In this document: positions 31,301 through 42,000 of the stretch, in pieces | Layout of the letters: every line of letters begins with the position of its first letter | Position numbering within the stretch: position 1 is the first letter of the stretch | Source of the DNA: Paraspadella gotoi | Lineage: Eukaryota > Chaetognatha | NCBI GenBank assembly: GCA_051294375.1 | Contig: CM119267.1 | Span: 25,993,293 to 26,057,292, forward strand | Length of the DNA stretch: 64,000 nucleotides | Reading direction: 5' to 3' | Made by a program: the position numbers and the translations under genes | Notes under the pieces: model-generated | What the model was told of the DNA's origin: nothing | The model's input: only the letters and a program-made list of their open reading frames with translations | Databases searched by the model: none

Positions 31301-33410
31301 ATGAATTTCGTATTTTTAATGTTTTTTACAAAACAAAAACGTTTTAATTATATGCAGCTCTCTCTCTCCCTCTCCCTTTTTAATTCTTTGTCGCTCTCTC
31401 TCTCTCTGATTATTTAACCTTGCTCTTCTCTTTCTCTTTAACTCATAAAAATTGTTCTAATTCACAAATGCCAAGCGCTGAAGAAGGCTCGAATTTTGTG
31501 AGCCGAAACATGTCTGCATCTTATTAAATAAAATCGTTAGACATTGTGGTATAATCCTTTCTTTTCGTTGTGTAATAATTAGAAGAGTTTGAAATGAATT
31601 TTCAACAACGATTTTGTTTTAATAAAATATTTTAATCAAGCCTTCATCAAGCCTAAAATAAAATCGTCATTTCAAACTCTTCTAATAAAATCGTTGTACA
31701 AAATTAAAAACTTTGCTAAAGAAAAAATAATATATTTTGATTAATAACTTTTTAATCAAAAGTCGGAGAAAGTTGGGAGTGGTCTTATATTAAAGCTCTC
31801 GGTTTACTGATATCGTTTGAATTGAGTCTATATTTTGCAAAATAAGTACAAAAGTTATCAAATTTTCTCAGAAATTAACTTACCAACTTCAACTGCAATT
31901 AAAAAAAACAACTTAGTTTTGACTTAGCCTAAGCTCTTGTCCTAACAGCAACCTTTCAGGTTTTCATTATTCCAGAAATGGTATATTTCGATTTTCTTCT
32001 TATGTATAATTGTATATATTGAATATAATGACATTAACGAAAGATTTGTTATTCTTTCATCTTTCTCTCAGTCGAAGATAAAGTGAGCACCATCGGCCTT
32101 CAGAAGATGGAGGAAACGGACTCATGGTTCGCGGAAAAGCAAAACGCCATCGAACTTCTTGATAATCAATTGAGAAAACTTGAGGCGTCGGTGGAGTCGA
32201 TCATCGCTCAGAGGTCATTTTCCTCTCTAGAAAATGAGTCACGAGGCTCTTAAGGTCTAATTCATTCAAAATCCTTTCTCTCGGTCTCGGAAATTAGTGG
32301 TTAATCTCTTAAATCTTACCACTTTACTTTACTATTAACAAGATTAACCAGATTCTGAGTCATTCTAAGTCAGCGCTTTAGGGTGAAAGCAGTATGCTAT
32401 TAGCTAGGATAATTCTGTAATGTGTAATCCTTAAAACTTGGAGAAAAACCAACATTGATATATATTTAATCCTGAAGTCAGCATTAAGATAATATCATTC
32501 GAGGATTTTATTTGAGCAAAATCAAACTTTTTCTGAAAATTGCGATACAAATCGATTTGATTATCAAGGAAAGACTTGGCGGCGAACACCTCCCAATTCG
32601 CCAGATCCTGCGCTCTCCTTTCCAACGCCGAAGAGCACGGAGGATTGGCCCGAGCTTTTTCCCATTTGTCCGAAGTCGAGGAAAAGGTCGAAGCCGTGCA
32701 TCTTGAACAAGTATAAATGATTATTAATTTTTAAATTGAACTGTTGTGATTAAACTTTGTTTCTTTGTGTTTTGAGATATTTGAAATTAAAGACAAAGTC
32801 TTGATAATAAAAAAAAATAAATAAAAAATAAAATCGTTGATGTATCAAGACTTTCTTTAATTTCAAATAAATTGAACTGTTATAAATCTTCGTGTCTGAC
32901 GAATCTTTCTCCCCTCCCTTCCACCGGTCGTCACGCGAATTAAAGGCCAACGGAGATTTGAGTCGATTGGCCGAAACGCTGGCCGACTACATCGCTCTAC
33001 TCGGTTCCGTCAAAAACGTCTTCAACCAGCGAACGAAGCTCTACCACACCTGGCAATCCCTGCAGACAGCCTCGATGAAGAAGCGGGCCTGGCTCGCCGG
33101 CCACCGCCAGGCCGGCGGCGAGAAGCTGCGAACGGCGGAGTTGGAGATGCGCGAACTGGAGGCCCGCGTGGAGACTAGTCAGAGGGACTTCGACGACGCC
33201 TCCGCCGTCATTCGTAAAGAGATGTCGCGATTCGAGGCGACGCGGATTGAAGACTTCAAGAAGATGATCCTCGCTTACCTTGAGACGCTGATGGCGGGTC
33301 AGAGGAAGATCGTCGCCGAAATCGCCGCATCCGTAGACGCCATGCAGACCAACTTGTTGTCCTCCGAGGAATACACGACTCTCGCTGATCTCTTTCAAAA
33401 GCCTAAATGA
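25339..33410 (+). CDS. SNX1/2: Sorting nexin 1/2-type protein (PX + BAR), 4 exons
   Basis: SNX1/SNX2 are membrane-bending subunits of the endosomal ESCPE/retromer coat; PX binds phosphoinositides and BAR dimerises and senses curvature. Exons 25339-25912, 32072-32213, 32569-32710 and 32946-33410 join in frame to 440 residues. The PX domain spans about residues 46-168, with the lipid-binding 'RRFSDFLGLHNKL' (82-94), the 'PPPPAK' loop (106-111) and 'ERRRAALERFLL'. The BAR domain follows from about 191 to the end ('KMEETDSWFAEKQNAIELL', 'LAETLADYIALLGSVKNVF', 'FDDASAVIRKEMSRFE', 'DFKKMILAYLETL'). The start has ACCATGG context. The N-terminal region is about 80 residues shorter than in human SNX1/2. 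Intron 1 (6.2 kb) holds a SINE, a Tc1/mariner element and Penelope-like repeats. Confidence 0.93.
25976..26102 (+). mobile_element. tRNA-related SINE, family S2, copy 1
   Basis: GC-rich insert starting GGCGAATCCTAAATTCGCCT with B box-like GGTTAAATCCC at 26074-26084 and ending CCCGGTCACGCT. Nearly the same sequence lies on the minus strand at 60833-60950. Located in SNX intron 1, 63 nt after the donor and 16 nt before the Tc1/mariner end. Confidence 0.65.
26264..27200 (-). pseudogene. Tc1/mariner-like transposase, broken by frameshifts
   Basis: DDE/D transposase relic read in three frames on the minus strand. The N-terminal helix-turn-helix part lies about 27170-27040, then a frame from 27053 to 26670 ('DFEVDPKTIKNALKDLRLKS'), then a frame from 26668 to 26264. 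Catalytic-type motifs are present: 'FTVD', 'YVWTQDGAPCHTSKR' and 'SSPDLNPLDYAVWG'. A single extra T around 26677 causes the frame change between the last two parts; another frame change breaks the N-terminus. It cannot encode an intact enzyme. Confidence 0.85.
27165..29430. mobile_element. Multi-level foldback inside the Tc1/mariner element
   Basis: Outer arms pair around 27185-27350 with 29262-29430 (TTCTTATA, AATGATGGCAATATTGT and AAGATTTTCGCC-type blocks). An inner pair, 27733-27840 and 28093-28203, shares ATCGGAATCG.GTGTTTTTAC, GGTAGTCAGATTTTAACG and AAATCTC. A related module (GAGCCCTTCAGA / complement) recurs at about 27490 and 28430. No open frame. Confidence 0.6.
29500..30175. other. 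SNX intron 1, no assigned feature
   Basis: AT-rich; two short direct copies of AAAACTGCATAGTCA (about 29722 and 30049). A TAGGGCTGCGCATCG sequence near 29656 looks like a hAT end but I cannot find its partner. Confidence 0.35.
30176..30610 (+). mobile_element. Penelope-like terminal repeat with hammerhead-like motif, copy 1
   Basis: Starts near ATCCTTTCTTTTTCGTTGTT, contains CT-rich tracts and TTCTTTGTTGGGAAAC, then the hammerhead-like core at 30506-30546. Flanks are inverted duplicates (AAGTTTGATTTTATTTG at about 30208 and its complement near 30575), a layout seen at Penelope insertions. A homologous unit lies reversed at 58680-58970. Assignment to Penelope rests on this layout and on the ribozyme-like motif. 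Confidence 0.5.
30506..30546 (+). ncRNA. Hammerhead-ribozyme-like motif, copy 1
   Basis: CTGATGA (30509-30515), a stem GGCTC/GAGCC (30517-30521, 30529-30533) with a 7-nt loop, then GAAA followed by CATGTC (30538-30543). This is the hammerhead order: CUGAUGA, stem II, GAAA, very short stem III (AC..GU), cleavage C. Short stem I: GCG before and TGC after. One extra A separates CUGAUGA from stem II, so activity is uncertain. Confidence 0.5.
30800..31055 (+). repeat. Degenerate minisatellite (GGAACGAAAC-type)
   Basis: About 250 bp of imperfect 5-6-bp units (GAACG, GAAAC) in SNX intron 1; both strands are open by composition only, so the open frames here are not genes. Confidence 0.8.
31360..31700 (+). 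mobile_element. Penelope-like terminal repeat with hammerhead-like motif, copy 2
   Basis: CT-rich tracts, then CTGAAGA-GGCTC-loop-GAGCC-GAAACATGTC at 31478-31514, then TAATCCTTTCTTTTCGTTGT. The flank AGAAGAGTTTGAAATGA (about 31571) has its inverted copy near 31663-31680. The core has CTGAAGA instead of CTGATGA. Confidence 0.45.
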
Positions 33411-33645
33411 TTTTTTTTCGCTTTCGGATTTCCATTTTACGTATATTAATTATTTCCGTAATTAATATTTTTTTCTTGTTTTATAATTACCATCAAGTAT
33501 TATTATTCCTGGTAGCGGTATACGAATTAATATTATTTTGTTTTTGTGTCGTCCTTCGATTTTAAAGGAGGACCGAGTGTCGTTCCTCAAATATGACTCG
33601 TAAAAAAGCGTCGGCATCGAAAGGAAGGAGACGATCGGTTTCCAA
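33411..33645 (+). other. SNX-CEP170 intergenic spacer (235 bp)
   Basis: Must contain the SNX 3' UTR and CEP170 promoter/5' UTR. No repeat family copy. Confidence 0.5.
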
Positions 33646-36600
33646 ATGACGGACAATCTTCCCCATTTGAGATGGCGACTCGTGGAGGCGGAATCCGAGC
33701 GCCTCATCTTCTCTCTCCCTCATTCCATGATATTTTTGGGGAGAGAAAAGTGCGACGTGATCCTCCCATCCAAATCGGTGGACAAGAGACACGCAGTCAT
33801 CTCTTACGACCATTATCAGGATTCGTACAAGGTAAACCCCCACTTTTTATCGTCGCAATCGCTTAGCGTTTGCGACGATATTGTGACGCTTTTGCGCATA
33901 AGAGGCGTCGTCGTCGTCGTTGTTGTCGTCGGCGTTCCAAATTATAGATCACCTTTTTTATGATTAAATTTGGGTTTATGAAGCTGAAAATTTATATACA
34001 GCTTCTCATCATCGATGTGCTTAAAATTGAATCTGGACAGTTATTAAATATATTTTGTTTACGTTTTATCAAAACAAACAAATTTTCTCTTTTATTTTCA
34101 TATTTCTTTCTCTCTCTCTTTTCTCTTTTAATTACATGTCTCTCTCAATCTCTCTTTTCCCTAGTCACTGATTCATAATCATAGGCAGATAGAGGGATGA
34201 GTATATTTCACTGGATTCCCCCATTTCTCTTTCCCATTCTCGCTCGAGACACCTTTTCTTCTTCCTCTTCCGCCTCTTTTCCTCCCTTTCCCTTCCTCCT
34301 CATCGAGCGACGACAGAAGGAGCAAAGAGAAAGATTTTAGTTCTGTCTTGGGTTCTACTTCAGCTCGCGAGCTCCCTCTCAGAGAATATACTTTTTTTGC
34401 CTATTTTTTGGACTTTTCCTTTGACTTTACTCATAGAGAGATAGAGACGATGGACCTACCCATCAGTTAGATAGGGAAAAAAAACGAATCTGCAGCTGGC
34501 TCTGCAGGGGTTTATTCTTTTTCTCTCTTTTCTCCTGCTGCTTCTGCTGCTGTTTTTTGAGTCTGCAGCTGGCTCTGCAGGGGCTTTCTTTTTCTTCTCT
34601 TTTCTCCGCTGCTTTTGCGCTGCCTTTTGATTTCTTTCTTTTCTCTCTCTCTCTCTTTTCTCTCTGCGTTTTTATTAAAAAAAAATTGAAATAGGATTGA
34701 ACTCGTAAAATTAGGCATCGCATTCGTGCATGTTATCATTTTGCTATCCCAACATCACGTTTTTATTTTAGTCGGATGCTTATCAGCAGATCCCGACTCT
34801 ATAATTAACTTTGTCGGTCCGTCGGTCCTCCCCCTCAATATTGTCGGGCACACATTATATCATGTCAGAACATCGAATTATGATAAATTATGCAAAAAAA
34901 ACGATGTCCGTCCGTCCGTCTCTGTCTGTCTGTCTGTCCGTCCGTCCCACCTTAGCAAAAAACTCCAATTACTCGTGATTGGATGGATGGATTGGTATGA
35001 AATTTTGTGTTTGGGTAGGAAACTGTGGATTGAGATGGATATGAAGTTTCGAGGGAATCGTGCGAGTGGAAATTGGTTTAAATGGAAAAAACAAAAAATA
35101 TATTTCACTATTTGAACGCCAAATGCTCATGAGTGGATAGGGCAATTGACTTGAAATTTTGTATGATGTAGGAAAGTGTGATTGAGCTGGATAAATAAAG
35201 TTTCGATGGAATCGTGCGAGTGGAAATGAGTTAAAATGGAAAAAACAAAAGTCATATTACTTGAAGTATTTTTACTTAAATTTACTCATAATTATTATGT
35301 TTATTAAAATTGGATAGATAAATCGAAATTGAATTTTATGTGTGGTAGGAAAGTATGTGATAAAGCTGGATATAATTTTTTTGATGGAATCGTAGGAGTG
35401 GAAATAGTTCAATTGAAAATCAAAAGACACATTTATTTGAATTTTTTAAAGTTTCTCTCTCTCTATCACTCTCTGATATGATTGATTCATTGATTGACCA
35501 AATTATGCCAATTGACAAAAATATGCCAGTTGACCAAATTAGGCCGTTGACCAAATTAGGCCAGTTGATAAAATTATGCCAGTTGACCAAATTATGCCGG
35601 TTGACCAAATTATCTTAATTGATCAAATTATGTCAGTTGACCAAATTATGCAAGTTGATTAAATTATGCAAGTTGACCAAGTTAGCTTATTACCACTTAA
35701 TTATCGATTGACTGGAATTTTGTATGTGAGTAGAAAAGTGTGTGATTGAACAGGAAACCAAGTTTCGATGGAATCTTTTGAGTGGAAATGAGTTTAAATG
35801 GAAAAAAAAAACCTGTTTCACTAATTGATTATGATTCTTTTTCCTTTTATATTAAATGTATATGCAGGATGTATTAATAAATCAAATAATTAATCAGTTA
35901 ATTAATCAATTAGTCAATAATTAATCAATAATTAATTAATCAGTCAATCAATCCGTCCATCCGTCCCACCTTAGCAAAAAAGCTCTAATAACTCGTGATT
36001 GGCTAATTGGATTGGAATGAAATTTTGTGTGTGGGTAGGAAAGTGTGTGATGAGCTGGATATAAAGTTTCGACGGAATCGTGATGAGTTTAAGAGGAAAA
36101 AACATAAGTCGCATTTACTAAAATATTTTTACTTATTTTAACCAATAAGTACTCTAATTAATCATAATTGGATGGATAGATTGAGTTCAAATTTTTCGTG
36201 TGGGTAGAAAAATGTGTAACGATGCTTGATATAAAGTTTCGGTGAAACGTACGAGTGGAAATGAGTTTAAATGAAAAAAATATGAGTCACATTTACTTGA
36301 ATCATTTTACTTATTTTAACCCATAATAGATTGAGATGAAATTTTTTGTGAGCGGGTAGAAAGTGTGTGAAGAAGCTAGATATAAAGTTTTGACGGAATT
36401 GTGACAGTGGAAAAGAGATTAAATGGAAAAAAACATAAGTCACATTTACTTGAATCTTTATTTTTATGAGAGAGAGAGAGAGAAAGAGAGCAGAAAAATG
36501 AGCATAAGGATCGTCGCAATTGCAAAGAGAGATAGAGAAAGAGAGCAGAAAAATGAGCATAAGGATCGTCGCATTGCAAAGAGAGAGAGAGAGGAGAGGC

Positions 36601-39028
36601 AGAAAAATGAGCATAAGGATCGTTGCAATTGCAAAGAGAGAAAGAGTCCGAGATAAAAATTAGCGAATAAAAAAGTTATTTTACTCACTGAATAAAAATA
36701 CTTAAATACTTACAAAATACATAAAATTGATAAAATTATTATTCCGATAACATTGTTTAATCACATGCAATATATCTAGTAAGGCGGGCCAAAATTGAAC
36801 ACTTTTTATAACTTCTAGTTCTCTTTAAAAATTTTTTTTTCCTTTTACTACTAAATCGATTTTCAATGTAACTTTTTGATTTAGTTCATTGGGTTGTTTG
36901 CAATGAAGCTTTTAAATATTTATTTAATATATAATAATTATATTAAAGTTTTGACGGAATTGTGCCAGTGGAAATGAGTTTTAGATGGAAAAAACATAAG
37001 TCACATTTACTTGAATCTTTAATATTAATTACTAATAAATTTTTTAATTAATTAATTAATTAATGTGAAAAAATGATGCAAGTTAAAAAAATCTTAAAAG
37101 CATAAAGATCATCGCAATTGCATAAAAAAGAGAGAGAGAGAGAGAGACAAAGAGACATAAAATAAAATAGAGGATATTTGTTTGTTTTGATAAAATGTAA
37201 ACAAAACATATTTAATAACTGTCCTAACCCAATTTTAAGGATATCGATGATGATCAATTGAATATAAATTTAAAATTAATTATTACATATTAAAATTAAT
37301 AAATTAATTAATCGATTAATTAATTAATTATCGTAAGCAGATCCCGACATTGTTTGCTCAAACTTTTTTTTCTCTCAGGGGCTGCGTCTGCTGATTAGTT
37401 TATTTTTTGACAATGAAATTTTTTTTTTTCAGAAACTGTAACTTTAATTTATAATTTATAAAATATAATTTTTCTTTCTATTTATAAATTAATTTTCTTT
37501 TCTCAAATTTTATTTTTTTTAGTATCAAATTTGTCGTCAATTCAGATTTTTCTTATGCGATTGAGACGATCCTTATACTTTTAAGATTTTTTATTCATAG
37601 TTTTATTGTATCTTGTCTTGGGTTAAGTTTATTTTCTACCTTGAACGACCTTGAAAGTTCCTTTCTGTTAAGAATAAATTATTTAATATATTATTATCTT
37701 TATTTAAGGTTAAAGATCTTTCCACGGTAAACGGAACATTCGTCAACGGGGATCGAATACCCGATCAATCGTACGTGCCTCTTCGTAACCTCGACACTCT
37801 CCGCTTCGGCGCCGACGCCACCAAATTCCGCGTCGAAAAGATTCCTTCCAACACCCATCGATCATCTTTCAAAGAGACTTGTTTTAAAAGCAACTACAAC
37901 AACAACAACAACACCAGACAATTCGGAGACGACGAAAGCGAAGTCGTCAACCCGACCTCAACGACGAACCCATTTCTCCAAAGCGTCTCTCGCTCTTCGG
38001 TTTCTTCTCTTCTCACTTCACCCTCGAATTCTAACTTTGCCGCCGTTGTGACTTTCCCGACGAGAGACTCCCCGCCGCCCTCGCCTTCCGCCGCCCGACT
38101 GCCCGGCTGGGCGACGAGAGGCGCCGCTCGGCATCTCGCAGAATGCCGCGGCTGCACCGACGAGAACCAAGACCACGAGACCTGCATTGCGGACAACCTT
38201 CGAGAAGGCGACGCGTTCGTGCGCTCAAATCCGGAGTCCAACGCCAAATGGAATCAGGCGGCGGCGGCGAGGACTCCTCTTTACGGACAACCGGATTGGT
38301 GGACGAACATGAATCCTTCCAGCGAATCCAAGGTCATCGATCGACCGCGCAGCTTAAATTTATTGGCGGATGGGTACGGAAAAACCCCGGATGGACTCAA
38401 TTCTTTAGGCGATTCGGAGGTGAGAGTTTATATTTATTATTTAATTAACTTTATTTTTAAAGGTAACTAGTTTTTTACCTTTTAAATTAAATTAAATTTA
38501 TTGGTCTTTCTAAGTTATTCTCATTTTTATTTGAGTTAATTTTGCTGTTGGTTGTATTTTATATTTGTAAACAATTTTGAACAACTGCTTTGGACCTTGG
38601 GAAATTATTTTGTCATCGATTAATATTTAATTTAAAGGGCATCTACTAAGGCGGAACAAAGTAAAAACTAAGAGTTCTGTAATATAAATAGCGTTAGACA
38701 TCCCTGTGGGATAACGAAATTACAAAAAAAATTAAGATTTTATGTATAGTTAATAACATAAAAGCATTTAAAGCTTATCGAATTATTATAAATCATAAAT
38801 TTTTTTTTCAAAATCAGAATTTTTAAAAACGGATTCGGGTAGAGCTTGAAAAAATAAATAAAAAATATCACTACAAGATTTTCAAATTTCTATGTTTTAT
38901 TAGGGGGAGCCTAACTCAGTAAGGTGGTTAAGATGTAAAGTCCAGACGAATATTTGTTGCTTGAGAGTCATCGTATATGTGGTATGAGTACACTATGTAT
39001 TGAGGGTGTTTAAAAAATCACACAGTTT

Positions 39029-39063
<35 letters not shown>

Positions 39064-42000
39064 TGAGGAAACGCATATTATTATATTTGAGCAATATACT
39101 TTCGGTTAACATTGCTTAGCCATAGTTCGCAAATGAACTATGGTTAAGCAATGTTAACCGAAAATATATTGCTCAAAATAAAAATATATATTGCGTTTTC
39201 CTCATAAAACGATGTTAATCACCAAATACTATAGACGATATTTGCGACTCAGATGTCTTTTTTGCCTTTGGTAAGAGGAATACAAATTTCGTCTCATAAT
39301 CTGTTCTCTCGATATTATTCGTAATTCTGCTCTGAAACGGGACTCTTCTCTAAAATAATAAACGTTTGTGGACGCTTAGTGGATTCTTTGTGGATTTGTT
39401 TATTTGTTTAATATTGCTTTCTTTTGAAAGAACCCCCCCTCCTCGACCTAGCGGAGAGGGAGAAAGACGTTCGGGACGGAACTCTTCTAAACCGGGGGGC
39501 GGCGGCGCCAGAAAGTTAATAATAAAGTTTCTTATGCCTTGGGGAATCGTCTTGATGTTTAATGGTACCTTAATAAATAATCAAAAGCATTGTCCAACAG
39601 AAACACGGCGACCTCATCCGATTCATCTTCTCTCCCAATCACTGGCCGATCACGTCGGGCTTCACTTCCACGTGGTGGCAGTTATTAAAGAGACGAAGTT
39701 CAGATCGAGCAAATGATTTATTCTCCAACGAATAATACAGAAATCAATTCCAAATAATGCTAATAATGCATATAGATATTCAGCTGTTCTTACCGGCGAA
39801 CAATTGTAATATCTATATGAATATTCAACAGTAAAATAATAAATATTAATCACAATTATTCGCAAAGGAAAAAGTAATAAGACGCAATAGATCACAAAGT
39901 ATTAAATGGCTCTCTCTTATATCCATTCCAAAACGTGAATGAGAAATGTTTACACTCTTTGTACAATAATAAAGTATTTTGTTTACATGCAGCTTCTTTC
40001 CGCAGCCGACGGACAGCAGACGACGGGCCCCGCCGACCGAACGGGCCGTATTGAATAATAAGTGGTAGTCAGGACTTTACACTTTGATTAATTAGTTAGT
40101 ATTTTATTGTATTGTATGAATATCTATATGCTTTGATTATTTTATTAAGGTACTAAATATTAGGACGGGAATCACGTGACTTTCAAGAATAAGCATTTAA
40201 AATAAACATTTGCGGCGCCATTGGTCTCGGGGTCTTTAGTCCGTTTGAGGCTCTACGTCTTCTTCCGTTTACCTTCCCCGGGTCTTGGAGGGGTTTCTTC
40301 AAAGAAATTTGAATTAAGCACCTGCTCAAACGAAAATTTAAACATTTTTTTAAAAATTTGAATAGACAAAAAATGTTAATATTACTCCATATATTAATTT
40401 TTTAATATTTATTTATAAATAAGAAAGGCTAAAAATTTTTTTAGGATTTTTTTATTTTTAGGATAAGATTCAGGTAGCTTGCAAAAATTGTCTACATAAA
40501 GTATAATTCTTTTTTCAATATTTTGATCATAAGTAGGTGAAAAATATGAAAAACTATTTATAATCATCATCATCATCATCATCATCTTTCAATAATTTTA
40601 TTACTTTTTATGATCTATCAGAATCCATTAAAAAAAGTTAAGATTGATTAAAAGAAAATTTTACTATTAAAGAGACAGTAATTATTGATATATGTTAGTG
40701 ACAGAACCGTTCAATATAAGCAGTCCCTGAGCTTCGGATCAGGCTGTAACACCATGTTACAGGCGGGTTAAGCGCCCCGTCTCTCTTAACTGCTAGGCGA
40801 CCACCGGGCTAGAACCCCGGACCTTTGGGTTGGGAGGCGAATGACTTGCCTCCGGCACCAATGGCCGCTGATGAACGGTTGGTGGATTTTAGTCCACCAT
40901 ACTATTATATAATAATATTGTAATTTTGATAGCAATAATAAAATCGAAATTTTTTAAAAAATTCTTTTTTTACCTGAAAGTAGACGTCAAGACTAAAGTT
41001 TTGAACCCCTGCCCCTATTGAATTTAATTTCATAGTAGATTTCTAGTTTTATTGGTTAAAGTTTGAAAAAACAATAAAAATTCTGATGATGATTTTATAA
41101 AGTTTTTTTATTATTTGACCCACTTATTATCGAAATATTGAAAAACACATTATACTTTGTGTAGACAACTTTTTATGGGCTATCTGGATCCGTTGTTAAA
41201 AAATAATTTTTTTACAAAAAAACTTTTTCATTGTCTATGCATTGATAAATAATTAAATGCTTCAATGTTATACTGTGCTTCACTAGCATCGACGACAACA
41301 ACGACAACAAACAGCAAACGCTCGCTCACAGAACGATCGAACGAAGGAGGAGCAAGGGACGATGTAAAAGACCAGGAGAAGGAGGACTTGCTCCTGAGGA
41401 TGAGGAGAGGAGAGCGAGCGAAGTAGGAGAAGGGGAAGGAGATGGACAGTTGAACTGCACGCGATCTGAGGAGCGTTTGGACTTAAAGTTTAAATTAAAA
41501 TCCTTTACTTTTGCCTCGTTAAATTGAGCTGTTTAAGAATTAAATAAACATAGCATTTGAAATCTTTGAGATACATTGGTTAATCGTTTACATGGTGGCA
41601 GCGGTGGGATTCGAACCCACGCCTCCGAAGAGACTGGTGAGCGCACGCTGGCGCTGCGCCGCCAAACGGACGGCTGTTACCACGATCTCCCCGTTAGCTA
41701 CAGAGGTCACGCCGCGTTCCGCCATGCCGTATTCCATCATGTGGTAATGTCGTCGCTCAAAACACCGTGCGATTGCCTCCTGCCGGTCTACGCCATAGAC
41801 GGACGTTATGTCGATGCGTCAGGCGCTGAGTACAGTAAGTACTACGCCCTCTCCGTCTCCCTACCAAACCGACAGGCGCACATCTCCGTCGAGGAGGACC
41901 TCTTCAAAGACGTCGGCGCTTTCATGGCAAAACATTCGGAAGAACTAGCCTTCGACCATGAGTTCACGCAGAGAAAAGGGGAAATAACGGCGGCGTCGTC

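Larger units (their letters stand above)
34770..37362 (-). mobile_element. Family B element, copy 3, with nested repeats
   Basis: On the + strand it opens AGTCGGATGCTTATCAGCAG and ATCCCGACTCTATAAT, then TTGTCGGTCCGTCGGTCC, a (GTCC/GTCT)n stretch, CCCACCTTAGCAAAAAACTC, repeated GGGTAGGAAA modules, the 18-bp minisatellite (35480-35690), three 58-bp AG-rich units (36470-36645), a family D copy (36780-36935), and closes GCAGATCCCGACATTGTTTG. Confidence 0.65.
33849..37588 (+). mobile_element. Family A composite, copy 4, filling CEP170 intron 1
   Basis: Opens 17 nt after the donor with hairpin ATCGTCGCAA (33849-33858) / TTGCGACGAT (33870-33879). Has the usual family A blocks, GAGTCTGCAGCTGGCTCTGC near 34558, GGATTGAACTCGTAAAATTA near 34695, then a family B element (34770-37362) carrying further repeats, then the family A end TTATGCGATTGAGACGATCC. 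The copy at 48655-52190 is nearly collinear. Confidence 0.7.

Noticed and set aside
39366-39716. 116-residue frame in CEP170 intron 2
   Set aside because: Overlaps an LTR-like fragment on the other strand; no conserved motif.
41593-41637. A tRNA-Leu gene on the minus strand
   Set aside because: Only the 3' half plus CCA is present, it starts exactly at an LTR end, and the 5' half and D arm are missing; a primer-binding site.
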